Below are positions 16,696 to 25,204 of a stretch of DNA of 64,000 nt, one piece after another. The position numbers and the translations under genes are program-made. The notes beneath the pieces were generated by a model that ran no database searches, was not told the origin of the DNA, and was given only the letters and a program-made list of their open reading frames with translations. Position 1 is the stretch's first letter; every line of letters begins with the position of its first letter. The stretch is taken from contig CAXXNY010000005.1 in the NCBI GenBank assembly GCA_963674805.2, positions 434,001-498,000 of the forward strand. The letters are read 5' to 3'. Origin of the DNA: CALMFG01 sp963674805. GTDB taxonomy: Bacteria; Bacillota; Clostridia; Christensenellales; CALMFG01.

Positions 16696-16772
16696 GGGCC
16701 ATTAGCTCAGTTGGCTAGAGCACCTGACTCTTAATCAGGGTGTCCCGGGTTCGAATCCCTGATGGCCCACCA
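16696..16772 (+). tRNA. tRNA-Lys (anticodon CTT)
   Basis: Acceptor GGGCCAT/ATGGCCC, anticodon CTT at 16730-16732, CCA encoded. Last tRNA of the cluster; a terminator follows ten bases later. Confidence 0.97.
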
Positions 16773-16781
16773 ATAAAAAAT

Positions 16782-16805
16782 GACGGTTAATAACCGTCTT
16801 TTTTT
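16782..16805 (+). terminator. Terminator of the tRNA cluster
   Basis: GACGGTT/AACCGTC hairpin with a three-base loop and seven Ts. The 26-base segment recurs at 17941, differing only in the loop. Confidence 0.93.
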
Positions 16806-16810
16806 ATTGC

Positions 16811-16873
16811 ACGGAGGGGGCCGAAGGGATTCGAACCCTGAGAGGTCGCGGCGAGACCGTCAGGGGGCGGAAG
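16811..16873 (-). pseudogene. tRNA-Ser-like 3' fragment
   Basis: Read on the reverse strand this has a T arm (AGGGTTCGAATCCCT, 16839-16825), a GC-rich inverted repeat (GGTC/GACC, 16844-16858) resembling a serine-type long variable arm, and a C-rich acceptor-like strand ending CCCCTCCG. No anticodon arm, 5' half or CCA is present. I read it as the 3' remnant of a class II tRNA. A chance T-arm-like sequence is possible but the length of the match argues against it. Confidence 0.45.
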
Positions 16874-16875
16874 CA

Positions 16876-17242
16876 AGTTATATCTGGTAGTTTGCTAAGC
16901 CCTACAATACAATTCACGGGTACTGTTAAGAAGTATCAATATTACATTAAGCAATAAAAAATATGTTATATTTAATAATATTTTATGAACATTGATATTG
17001 GAAATATTATAATGCTGATTTATCGTAATATGAAATGTACGATGTGTTGACAGTAAAAACATAGCATGTATATAATAAAAATACATTATAGAAAATAAAA
17101 TCTAAATTGAAGTCGTGACATCATTTTAAAATATATTACATATAGCGGATAAGAATTTAAGTAATCAGTTTGTTAGTTTGTTTATGCTTATTAATAAATG
17201 TAGAAATTATTAAATTTATATGCACACAGAGGTTGGATTTTT
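16876..17242. other. AT-rich non-coding stretch
   Basis: About 365 bases, visibly far richer in A and T than the surroundings, between the tRNA fragment and the small membrane-protein gene. A 63-codon reverse frame exists but has no ribosome site and a composition expected of AT-rich noise. I see no RNA gene or operator. Confidence 0.5.
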
Positions 17243-17554
17243 ATGGGAAAAGAAAAAATATTAGATTTGTATAGGAAAGAAGCACGGGATGAGAGAAGAA
17301 TTAATGCAATTACTAAGAGTACTAAGATTAGCTACCTTGTGCTTCTAACTATGCTTCCCGTTCTGATATTTCTAAGTAAAAGGAGTTCAGGACTTATTGA
17401 TTATAAGGCAATTGTAGCCGTGGGTTGGTCCAGCATCGGAGTTTTTTATATATTAAGCTATATACACGGATTATCAAAACTAGCGTTATTAATTGGTATA
17501 GTATGCCTTGTTCTTGGAATAGCATGGTTTATTCTCTATTTTTTAACGATCTGA
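17243..17554 (+). CDS. Small membrane protein (DUF6442-like)
   Basis: 103 aa: a charged N terminus (MGKEKILDLYRKEARDE) and three hydrophobic segments (about residues 30-44, 55-72, 77-101). AGAGGTTGG precedes the ATG. Size, the KEKILDLYRKE-type start and a neighbouring short XRE regulator resemble the Firmicute DUF6442/XRE pairs, but this assignment is from memory of the pattern. AT-rich codons set it apart from its chromosomal neighbours, suggesting acquisition by transfer. Confidence 0.72.
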   Translation: MGKEKILDLYRKEARDERRINAITKSTKISYLVLLTMLPVLIFLSKRSSGLIDYKAIVAVGWSSIGVFYILSYIHGLSKLALLIGIVCLVLGIAWFILYFLTI

Positions 17555-17691
17555 GTTAAAATCAGTACATTGACTAGTATTGTTTTATTATTTTGAAAAA
17601 CAATTGAGGATATAAATAAATAATAGAATAACGGTTGAATCAAAAGATAGTAAGGCAATTCAAAACTTCAGGGCTAGATCAAGGTGATAAA

Positions 17692-17904
17692 ATGAACGAA
17701 AAACTAATTTTAAAGAATAGACTTAAAATTGCAAGAAACGAAAAAAAACTGTCTCAAGAGGAACTCTCTGAACTCTTAAATATTTCTGAAAAGACGATTG
17801 AGGCATTAGAAGAAGGACATTTTTATCCAAGTGCCAAGTTAGCACTGGTTCTTTGTGTAGCGCTGGATAAAAAGTTTGAAGACATTTTCTATTTCGATCA
17901 ATAG
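17692..17904 (+). CDS. Short XRE-family helix-turn-helix regulator
   Basis: 70 aa, almost all one Cro/CI-type HTH: LKNRLKIARNEKKLSQEELS, with ISEKTIEALEEG as recognition helix and FYPSAKLALVLCVALDKKFEDIFYF after it. This YgzD-like layout has no effector domain. The start is ATG 17692 with AAGGTGA upstream. It probably controls itself and the small membrane protein 137 bases upstream; a terminator follows. Confidence 0.9.
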   Translation: MNEKLILKNRLKIARNEKKLSQEELSELLNISEKTIEALEEGHFYPSAKLALVLCVALDKKFEDIFYFDQ

Positions 17905-17940
17905 GAAATGAAGATGAAGTTTATGCTATTGACTAAAAAC

Positions 17941-17964
17941 GACGGTTGCTCGCCGTCTTTTTTT
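17941..17964 (+). terminator. Terminator after the XRE gene
   Basis: GACGG/CCGTC stem with a seven-base loop and seven Ts. Repeats the terminator at 16782 except in the loop. Confidence 0.88.
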
Positions 17965-18106
17965 ATCAGATCCCAACCATTAATCTTTTGTAAACCACTC
18001 ACAAAATATCGTGACAAAATGAAATAATTGTGGTATCTTCACAAGGTTGTATTGCTTTAAATGGTATATACAGAATTTGATTTTTATAAATTTGTGAGGA
18101 ATTTTT

Positions 18107-19951
18107 ATGATAGAGCGCAATGACTTAAGAAATATTGCCATCATCGCTCATGTTGACCACGGGAAGACCACGCTGGTGGATTCGATGTTTTCACAGAGCG
18201 GGCTTTACCGCGCCAACCAAAGCGTGACCGAACGCGCGATGGACTCCAACGACCTGGAAAAGGAACGCGGCATCACGATATTGTCTAAGAATACGTCGAT
18301 TTCTTGGAAAGACACGCGGATTAATATCGTGGATACGCCTGGGCACGCAGACTTCAGCGGTGAGGTGGAGCGCATCCTGTCCATGGTGGACGGGGTTTTG
18401 GTGCTGGTGGATGCGGCCGAAGGGCCGATGCCCCAGACAAGGTTCGTTTTAGAAAAAGCGCTGCAGCTTGAGCTGCCGCTGATTATCGTCATCAATAAAA
18501 TCGATAAGCCGGACGCGAACCCTCAGCATGCTGTGGAGGAAACGCAGTATCTGCTGATGGAACTCGGCGCCTCGGATGAGCAGGTGGATTCCCCGATCGT
18601 TTTTGCATCGGGCAGGGACGGGAAATCCGGATTAACGCCGGAGATTGGTGAGTGTTTGTCACCGCTCCATGATATGATTTTGAAGCATATTCCGGCGCCA
18701 AAGGGCGACAAGGATGCACCGCTCCAGCTTCAGGTTTCGACCATCGACTATAACGATTATGTCGGCAGGATTGCGATCGGCAAAATCAAGCGAGGGAGCA
18801 TCGCCATCGGTGACAGCATCAACCTCTGCAGTCCGGCAAAACCGAACGGCAGACCGCAGCCGACCAAGATAACCAGCATCATGATGTTTGACGGGCTGAA
18901 ACGCACCAACGTTGAGACAGCCTGCGTCGGGGACATCGTCGCGGTTTCCGGCATAGAGGGCGTGGAAATCGGCGACACAATCTGCCCGCACTTACAGCTG
19001 GACCCGCTGCCGGTTATCAGCATCTCGGAGCCGACGGTTGCGATGACCTTTTTGGTTAACAACTCTCCGCTGGCAGGGCAGGACGGCGAATTTGTCACGT
19101 CCCGTCAGATTTGGGCAAGACTTGAGCGCGAAGCCCAGACCGATGTGGCGCTGAGAATCGGGAAAGGCGAGCGTACGGATTCGTTTCGGGTATGTGGACG
19201 CGGGGAACTCCACCTTTCGATTTTGGTTGAGACCATGCGCCGTGAGGGCTATGAGTTTATGGTCAGCCGACCGGAAGTTATCCTGCATAAAACCGACGAA
19301 GGCGTCATGGAGCCAATCGAAAAGCTGTATCTGGATATGCCCGACGATTATATCGGCGCCGTGATGGAAGAACTGAACAAGCGCAAGGGCGAGCTGATTG
19401 ATATGGCTGTGAAAGATGGCAGGACAAAGCTGGAGTACTCCATCCCGTCACGCGGACTTTTCGGATTCAGAGGGAACCTGCTGACCGCAACCCGCGGAGA
19501 AGGCATCATGAATACGTCGTTTGATAAATACGGACCTTTTGCCGGAGAAATTGCACACAGGCATTCCGGCGTACTGATTGCGACCGAACTGGGAGAATCC
19601 GTGGCTTACTCGCTCAGCACCGCTGAGAAAAGGGGACAGTTGTTTATCGGCCCGGGAGAACGGGTGTACTGCGGCATGATTATCGGGTTGGCATCACGAC
19701 CGGAAGACATCACGATGAATGTCTGCAAGACCAAGAAGCTGACCAACACGCGGTCATCGGGCAAGGACGACAACGTTATGCTGGCGCCGCCGGTCAGGAT
19801 GTCGCTGGAAGAAGCGCTGATGTTTATCAATGACGATGAATACCTGGAAGTCACGCCGGTGGAGTTACGGCTCAGAAAAATCACGCTGAATACCGAGCTC
19901 CGGATGCGCGAACTCTCTAAGAAAAAGGCCGCGAAGCTAGCGGAAGCGTAG
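18107..19951 (+). CDS. typA: Ribosome-associated GTPase TypA/BipA
   Basis: Translation-factor GTPase that acts on 50S assembly and stress adaptation. 614 aa with G1 HVDHGKTT (residues 15-22), the switch RGITI, DTPGHADF, NKID, then domains II, III and V and the TypA-specific C-terminal domain. GTGAGGA lies before the ATG. It is a single gene, where normal base composition returns after the AT-rich islet. Confidence 0.97.
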   Translation: MIERNDLRNIAIIAHVDHGKTTLVDSMFSQSGLYRANQSVTERAMDSNDLEKERGITILSKNTSISWKDTRINIVDTPGHADFSGEVERILSMVDGVLVLVDAAEGPMPQTRFVLEKALQLELPLIIVINKIDKPDANPQHAVEETQYLLMELGASDEQVDSPIVFASGRDGKSGLTPEIGECLSPLHDMILKHIPAPKGDKDAPLQLQVSTIDYNDYVGRIAIGKIKRGSIAIGDSINLCSPAKPNGRPQPTKITSIMMFDGLKRTNVETACVGDIVAVSGIEGVEIGDTICPHLQLDPLPVISISEPTVAMTFLVNNSPLAGQDGEFVTSRQIWARLEREAQTDVALRIGKGERTDSFRVCGRGELHLSILVETMRREGYEFMVSRPEVILHKTDEGVMEPIEKLYLDMPDDYIGAVMEELNKRKGELIDMAVKDGRTKLEYSIPSRGLFGFRGNLLTATRGEGIMNTSFDKYGPFAGEIAHRHSGVLIATELGESVAYSLSTAEKRGQLFIGPGERVYCGMIIGLASRPEDITMNVCKTKKLTNTRSSGKDDNVMLAPPVRMSLEEALMFINDDEYLEVTPVELRLRKITLNTELRMRELSKKKAAKLAEA

Positions 19952-19974
19952 AATATATTGAAGAAACTTACGAG

Positions 19975-20000
19975 GGGCAGTTGATACTGCTCTTTTGTTT
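19975..20000 (+). terminator. Possible terminator after typA
   Basis: GGGCAG and CTGCTC pair with one wobble around a six-base loop, followed by TTTTGTTTT. Short stem, so moderate certainty. Confidence 0.5.
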
Positions 20001-20012
20001 TATACCGTAAAG

Positions 20013-20042
20013 TTGACCGACATCCCAAAACCGTAGTAAAAT
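20013..20042 (+). promoter_or_regulatory. Promoter of the Pro-rich lipoprotein gene
   Basis: TTGACC (20013-20018), 18 bp, TAAAAT (20037-20042), 41 bp before the ATG. Confidence 0.55.
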
Positions 20043-20083
20043 ATACAAGTAATGGTATAAACGTGTTTTGGAGGGATAATCTC

Positions 20084-20911
20084 ATGAAACGTGTCATTTT
20101 ACTTACACTTATTATTGTATTCTCAATATTGATGCTGTCCTGCATCGAAGTCTACCTGCCCGAACCCACAGAGTCTGCGCCGGTACCGAGCGAATCCGTT
20201 GAAGCGGAAAATGAGGCGACGCCTGCGCCGCCTCCGCCGACCGAAGCGCCGACCGCGACGCCTGCACCAACGCCGGCGCCGACCCCGACGCCAGCACCGA
20301 TTGACCCGTCAACGATCAGACCGGGTGCTTACAGCCCGCTGTCGCCTGCGGCGAATTCCCGCTTTGTCTATGCGGACTGGCGTTTGGATGGAATCGCGTA
20401 TCATCTTCCAAAATCAGTGGTAGAAAGCCGTTTTGGCGCGCCGCTGTCCTCACATTCAGAGGTCTGGGGCGGAACAGGTGAAACGCATGAATATTATGAG
20501 TATCCGTGGGGCGAAGTCGAGTTTGTCGATGACCGGCTTGCCGGGGCGGAAATCTATACTGATGCAGTAGCCGGACCGAGGGACATCCGTGTCGGCGACC
20601 GCGTGGACGATGTCATTAAGATGTTCTGTACGGAATTTGAAAAACAGGACAGCGAAATGCTCATCTTTTACCGGAACAACCCGCACCGCAATAACTGGGA
20701 GCTTCTGCCTCCGTACGGCGTTATGACCAACTACACCAAACTGATGTTGTCTTATACATGGTATGATGTCGCCGAATACGACCTGCACGAAACGCTGGAT
20801 ACGCTGGAAAGCTATATCCCGTATCTGGATAAGTTGACCTTTTCGATGTATATCAACGGTCAGGGGATTGTGAAGGAGATTTACCTAAAATCGGGTGCGG
20901 ATGCAGAATAG
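20084..20911 (+). CDS. Hypothetical lipoprotein with Pro/Ala/Thr linker
   Basis: 275 aa; GGAGG before ATG 20084. The signal peptide ends in LMLSC, an acceptable but imperfect lipobox. Then comes a 50-residue linker of P-A-P-T and P-T-P repeats that would span the wall, followed by a soluble domain of about 190 residues rich in aromatic residues that I do not recognise. The linker type is common in Clostridia lipoproteins. It is alone between typA and an AT-rich gene. Confidence 0.8.
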   Translation: MKRVILLTLIIVFSILMLSCIEVYLPEPTESAPVPSESVEAENEATPAPPPPTEAPTATPAPTPAPTPTPAPIDPSTIRPGAYSPLSPAANSRFVYADWRLDGIAYHLPKSVVESRFGAPLSSHSEVWGGTGETHEYYEYPWGEVEFVDDRLAGAEIYTDAVAGPRDIRVGDRVDDVIKMFCTEFEKQDSEMLIFYRNNPHRNNWELLPPYGVMTNYTKLMLSYTWYDVAEYDLHETLDTLESYIPYLDKLTFSMYINGQGIVKEIYLKSGADAE

Positions 20912-20962
20912 AACATTGCTATGAATCAAATGTTTTTATTATGAACATATTGGGAAGAAGTG

Positions 20963-22111
20963 ATGTATTTGTTTACTGAAGTAAAAGAAAAACTGGATAC
21001 TATTACTTCAATATGGAATTGTTATTTTCTAAAGGAAAAGTATTGTCAAAACCAAATTAACTTCAATGAAGAAGTAAAGACAAATTATTATGGCGATATT
21101 TTGCACTACTTCGTTGATACAATAAAAAGTATAAGATTTTATTTAGAGAAAAAGAGCACAACAAAAGATTATACTGAGGATATACTGTTGAAAATTGGGT
21201 TACTTCAAATCATGTATATTCAGCAGGACTTAGTTGATGAGATACATCTAATTTTTGGATTGCAGAGAAGTAACGGAGATAGCAAGAAATTAATTAGGAA
21301 AACAAGAAACGAGCTGGCGGGGCATCCCGTTTCAAGAGATTTAAATAAAAAACTAATATCAAGTGTGTTATGGGATTATAATTGTGGGCTGGGTTCAATA
21401 AAGTACACGATTTATTCGTGCGATAATAATTTTGAAGCGTTAGACAAAGAACAAAGTGTTGATAAACTAATAAAATATCACATTGAATATATTATTCAAA
21501 ATTTTAATAGGATATTAAAAAAAGAAAGAGAAGTATTAAAGAGATATAAACGCAAGCTGGAACAATTAAACGATATGGTTTCGTGTAGTAAATGTACAGA
21601 AAGTGAAATTATAGAATTTGCGATTAGTCATTTTAATAGTTTTTTTGAAGGCACCTATTTTTCATCTGAGGCAATGAAAAAAACTGTATTATTAATAAAT
21701 GAAAACACACGATATAAAGAATTCTATGATTGCTTCATTGATTCGATTGTGGACTCGCTTAAGTATAAATTGAATGATATAGATAGCTGTTTAAGTAGCA
21801 AAGAACAGCCTGTGACTAAAATAGAACAGTATGAAATAGATACCACTTCCGATTTCGATATAATAACGAAAAGCAACGTTGAGAATGGAGAAGAGGATAG
21901 AATTAAAACAATAAAACGATGTTTTTCTAAACTTCATGATAGTAGTTATAATATTTCGTGTAGAACTTTAGAAAGAGTTTTTGCAGAGGAACAAAAATTA
22001 CTAGCACTTGTAAGAGACCTCTCAGATTTCGAATTTGATAGCATTGAATATAACATTTCTTTTGAACTCTTAAGAAAAGAATTAGTACTAAAAAGATGTA
22101 TTGAAAACTGA
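20963..22111 (+). CDS. AT-rich protein with HEPN-like RNx4H motif
   Basis: About 382 aa, mostly helical and charged. LIRKTRNELAGHPVSR near residue 116 (R, N, then H six residues after R) fits the Rx4-6H signature of HEPN-fold RNases, which occur in toxins and phage-defence proteins. The remainder is predicted coiled coil and helices with no family I can name. The start is ATG 20963 with GGGAAG upstream (a GTG lies three bases earlier). Codon use is strongly AT-rich compared with both neighbours, a sign of horizontal transfer. No antitoxin-like partner lies beside it. Confidence 0.8.
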   Translation: MYLFTEVKEKLDTITSIWNCYFLKEKYCQNQINFNEEVKTNYYGDILHYFVDTIKSIRFYLEKKSTTKDYTEDILLKIGLLQIMYIQQDLVDEIHLIFGLQRSNGDSKKLIRKTRNELAGHPVSRDLNKKLISSVLWDYNCGLGSIKYTIYSCDNNFEALDKEQSVDKLIKYHIEYIIQNFNRILKKEREVLKRYKRKLEQLNDMVSCSKCTESEIIEFAISHFNSFFEGTYFSSEAMKKTVLLINENTRYKEFYDCFIDSIVDSLKYKLNDIDSCLSSKEQPVTKIEQYEIDTTSDFDIITKSNVENGEEDRIKTIKRCFSKLHDSSYNISCRTLERVFAEEQKLLALVRDLSDFEFDSIEYNISFELLRKELVLKRCIEN

Positions 22112-22148
22112 AAAAGATATTCTTTCTAAAGAGGCAAAGCCTCGCTTC

Positions 22149-23042
22149 TCATATCTCTTCACTTATCCGTTCCGCCGCCCACCTGTAATACTTCCGGAAG
22201 GTTTTAAAATATCCCTTCGTGTGGTCATCCACATAAACCGGGCTGATACTTTCATCGTTCAATATCCGCTGAAAGTCATAATACCCGTGGAGCACCCATC
22301 CGCTTAGGATGCTGATTGAAATCGCGTTCTCCGGGCATCCCATCACGCACCGCATACACAGCATACACCGCCACCCAAACCGGATTGAGGCGTCTTTTCG
22401 CCTGATATTGTTGACCGGGCAGTCGTGCACGCACCGCATGCACAGGGTGCACTTTTTTGGGTTGGCGCGGAAGCATGCGCCGTTCAGCATGACACCGTAG
22501 TCCTTAATGTGGCGCGCTAAAAACCCAATCGTACGGGCATAGAGCCCGGCTTTGGTGCGATAAGAACTGCCGGACAAAATCTGGTTCATCATACCTTCTG
22601 CCAGTTTGTCATTGGTCAGCACCATTTGCTTGACCAGAGCATCCGGATAGCGGAACATAATGTTATATGGCATTAAGAAATGGCGTTCAAAGACGACGTG
22701 GTATCCCTTTTGGGTTAAGATGCGAATCAGCCGGAGTGATGAGGAATTATTCGGCGGAAAAGGCTCGCCGGCAGATTTAAAGATAAACACGCGCTGTCCG
22801 CCGGATTCCGGCAGGCGAAACAGCCACCTTAAGAACGGCAGCGGTACGCTGAACGCGTGGATCGGATAGCCGATACCGATTAAGTCATAGACGCTTAAAT
22901 CCGGCACACCGTCACTGGTGAGATAATCATCCGCGTTTATCATGTCCGCGGTTGACCCGCTGGAAGCGAAGTGTTTTTGAATCATCCCGGCGACCATGGC
23001 CGTGTTTCCCGTACCGGAGAAATAGATCAGCGCAACATGCAT
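22149..23042 (-). CDS. EFR1-type flavodoxin-ferredoxin protein
   Basis: 297 aa. The N-terminal flavodoxin-like domain begins VALIYFSGTGNTAMVA (FMN phosphate loop). The C-terminal half holds two 4Fe-4S motifs, CTLCMRCVHDCP and CMLCMRCVMGCP. This EFrodoxin layout suggests an intracellular electron carrier. The start ATG 23042 has AAAGGA about 11 bases upstream; upstream in-frame ATGs have none. Divergent from the DUF1295 gene. Confidence 0.88.
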   Translation of the reverse strand: MHVALIYFSGTGNTAMVAGMIQKHFASSGSTADMINADDYLTSDGVPDLSVYDLIGIGYPIHAFSVPLPFLRWLFRLPESGGQRVFIFKSAGEPFPPNNSSSLRLIRILTQKGYHVVFERHFLMPYNIMFRYPDALVKQMVLTNDKLAEGMMNQILSGSSYRTKAGLYARTIGFLARHIKDYGVMLNGACFRANPKKCTLCMRCVHDCPVNNIRRKDASIRFGWRCMLCMRCVMGCPENAISISILSGWVLHGYYDFQRILNDESISPVYVDDHTKGYFKTFRKYYRWAAERISEEI

Positions 23043-23154
23043 AGTCAAAACAGTCCTTTGCATAGATTGGATAAATCCGCGTGCGTCTATTCGCCATTTT
23101 ATACGATATTCAGCGCTGTGTCCAGAAAAGTACAGGCGTGACGGAAAAGGGCAC

Positions 23155-23183
23155 ATGACACAGCAAAACGAAAATGATATAAT
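23155..23183 (+). promoter_or_regulatory. Promoter of the DUF1295/RdhA-like pair
   Basis: ATGACA (23155-23160), 17 bp, TATAAT (23178-23183), 53 bp before the DUF1295 start. Confidence 0.68.
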
Positions 23184-23235
23184 AACAGCCGTATAAGATT
23201 GGTCCGTATAGAAGAATGGAAGCAGCGGGAAGAAA

Positions 23236-24141
23236 ATGTGGGGAAAAAATAATATGATGAAAGATAAGCCGACATCTGTGGTTTTACTGGCAGGCATATA
23301 TGGTGTTGTGATCTCTGGCTGTTCGATGATCAACCGGGGTCTCGCGGGCAGCGGGCCTGTAATCGCAATGTTGGCTGCGGATATAGCAGCAACACTGCTG
23401 ATTTGGCTGGTCGGACTGATCCTGAGAAATGCAAGCGTGTATGACCCTTATTGGAGCGTTGTGCCGCCCTTTATGGTGATTGGCTGGATGCGCGCAACCG
23501 GAGGGCTGCATTTTGCGTCTGTACTGCTGCTGATTGCCCTGTTGATTTGGGGTGTCCGCCTGACAGTTAATTTTGCGATCGGATGGCGCGGGCTGGAGCA
23601 TCAGGACTGGCGCTACGGGATGCTGAAAGATAAGAATCCCAAACTATGGATTTTGACCAATCTATTCGGCATTAATCTTTTTCCGACCCTCATCGTTTTT
23701 GCTTGTATGATTCCGGCGTATATTATAATAAGCTCATTTGCGCGGGTTGGACTGTTGTTTTTAGCAGGGTTTTTAATGTGTGTTGGCGCGGCGGCCTTAC
23801 AGCTGATTGCGGATGGACAGATGCGTGCATTCCGGGAGACAAAAGAGAAAGGCGCGCATATTGAAACCGGATTGTGGCGTATTTCCCGCCATCCGAATTA
23901 TCTCGGTGAAGTGCTGATGTGGTGGGGTGTATGGGTGATGCAGATGGGGACAAGGCCGGATATCTGGCTGACGATTCTGGCGCCAATAGCGATGACCGCA
24001 ATGTTCTTATTTATCAGTATTCCGATGATGGAAGCGCATATTGCCGAGAAGTGCCCCGGATATGGGGATTATCAGGCGCGGGTCGGCGCATTACTGCCAA
24101 AGCTTGGCAGGAAAGAGGCATACGATGAAGCGCGTGGATGA
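23236..24141 (+). CDS. DUF1295 integral membrane protein
   Basis: 301 aa with about seven hydrophobic helices and the hallmark GLWRISRHPNYLGEVLMWWG near residue 215. This motif is shared with steroid 5-alpha-reductase C-terminal and isoprenylcysteine methyltransferase-like membrane enzymes. It is also known as the DUF1295 family; substrate unknown. GGGAAG precedes ATG 23236; an ATG 18 bases later (MMKDKP) with GGGGA is an alternative. Its end overlaps the next gene by 17 bases. Confidence 0.88.
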   Translation: MWGKNNMMKDKPTSVVLLAGIYGVVISGCSMINRGLAGSGPVIAMLAADIAATLLIWLVGLILRNASVYDPYWSVVPPFMVIGWMRATGGLHFASVLLLIALLIWGVRLTVNFAIGWRGLEHQDWRYGMLKDKNPKLWILTNLFGINLFPTLIVFACMIPAYIIISSFARVGLLFLAGFLMCVGAAALQLIADGQMRAFRETKEKGAHIETGLWRISRHPNYLGEVLMWWGVWVMQMGTRPDIWLTILAPIAMTAMFLFISIPMMEAHIAEKCPGYGDYQARVGALLPKLGRKEAYDEARG

Positions 24142-25174
24142 ACGGGATCTGATGTTCTCCCGTATGGGATATCAGCAGGGTACGGCGGCATATATAGACT
24201 ATTATCAAACCCAACCGGAAAAGCAATTGGTTGACGACGAACTGCGGGCGATGCCGCAGCTTTGTTCTGAAGAAACCCCGACCTATGACCCGCTTTTAAG
24301 CGAAGCGGTTAACGCCAACTTTAATCTATTGGCAGATATCCGGCATTTGGCTGAAGGCGGTACGGCGCCGGCCAAAACGCCGATGGAACCCGAACGCGCA
24401 ACCCGGCTGATTAAGTCGCTGGCAATACATTACGGCGCGTTGGATGTGAAATGCTGTTACGCAAAAGATGAGTTTTATTATACTTACCGAGGCCGCCATC
24501 CGCAGAACTACGGCGAGCCGGTGGATACTTCGCTGAAAAATACGATTGTCTTTTCGGTCAGCATGGATCCGGAGGTTATCAATACGGCGCCGCAGGAAAG
24601 CGCGTGCGTGGAAACATCGTACGGTTATGTGAAAGCCGCGATGGCGGGATTGCAGATTGCGTACTTTTTACGCGGCCACGGCTATCAGGCGCGGTGCCAT
24701 ATGGATGCCAATTATCTGATGATGATGACGCCGCTGGCGGTGCATGCCGGGCTCGGGCAGATCGGCCGGCACGGATTGCTGATCGGGGAAAAGGGCGGCA
24801 GCTCTATCCGGCTGGGTGCGGTGACGACGGATTTGCCTTTGGTATATGATCAACCTTCAAAGTCTGCGGTTCAGCGGTTCTGTCAGGTATGCGGACGCTG
24901 TGTGAAAACCTGCCCCGCAAAAACAATCTCCGATTCGGACCTTGAAACGGACTGGACAATCGAACAGGAAGCCTGTTACCGTGTCTGGCGCAATATCGGT
25001 ACAGACTGCGGGATTTGTATCAGTGCATGTCCGATAGGGCAGGAAATTACGATTGATGATATCCGCGGAATGAATGACAAGGCTATTGCTGATTATCTGA
25101 TCAGATATCAGGAAAGGTACGGACCACGCAATTATCAAAAAGATCCGTACTTTCCCGTCAAAATAGACATATAA
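24125..25174 (+). CDS. RdhA/QueG-like 4Fe-4S protein
   Basis: 349 aa. The segment LAVHAGLGQIGRHGLLIGEK followed by GAVTTDLPL resembles the cobalamin-binding region of reductive dehalogenases and epoxyqueuosine reductase. Two clusters follow: CQVCGRCVKTCP and CGICISACP. No Tat signal is seen, so it should be cytoplasmic. AAAGAGG precedes ATG 24125, and the overlap with the DUF1295 gene implies coupling to a membrane partner. Classical RdhA has an RdhB anchor, which DUF1295 is not. Dehalogenation is not established. Confidence 0.82.
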   Translation: MKRVDERDLMFSRMGYQQGTAAYIDYYQTQPEKQLVDDELRAMPQLCSEETPTYDPLLSEAVNANFNLLADIRHLAEGGTAPAKTPMEPERATRLIKSLAIHYGALDVKCCYAKDEFYYTYRGRHPQNYGEPVDTSLKNTIVFSVSMDPEVINTAPQESACVETSYGYVKAAMAGLQIAYFLRGHGYQARCHMDANYLMMMTPLAVHAGLGQIGRHGLLIGEKGGSSIRLGAVTTDLPLVYDQPSKSAVQRFCQVCGRCVKTCPAKTISDSDLETDWTIEQEACYRVWRNIGTDCGICISACPIGQEITIDDIRGMNDKAIADYLIRYQERYGPRNYQKDPYFPVKIDI

Positions 25175-25198
25175 AAAAAGAGCGGCTATAAACCGCTC
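25173..25198. terminator. Bidirectional terminator between convergent genes
   Basis: GAGCGG/CCGCTC hairpin (25180-25198) flanked by seven As on the left and a T-rich stretch on the right. It can stop both the RdhA-like gene and the aldo/keto reductase gene. Confidence 0.85.
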
Positions 25199-25204
25199 AT
25201 TGTT

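Noticed and set aside
16895..17086. 63-codon reverse frame in the AT-rich spacer
   Set aside because: Composition typical of AT-rich noise, no ribosome site, no motif.
20199..20423. Open frame giving a strikingly arginine-rich peptide
   Set aside because: It is the shifted frame of the Pro/Ala/Thr linker of the lipoprotein at 20084; repeated CCG/GCG codons read as CGC/CGN. No ribosome site.
22101..22307. 68-codon plus-strand frame at the end of the HEPN-like gene
   Set aside because: It is antisense to the EFR1 gene with no support of its own.
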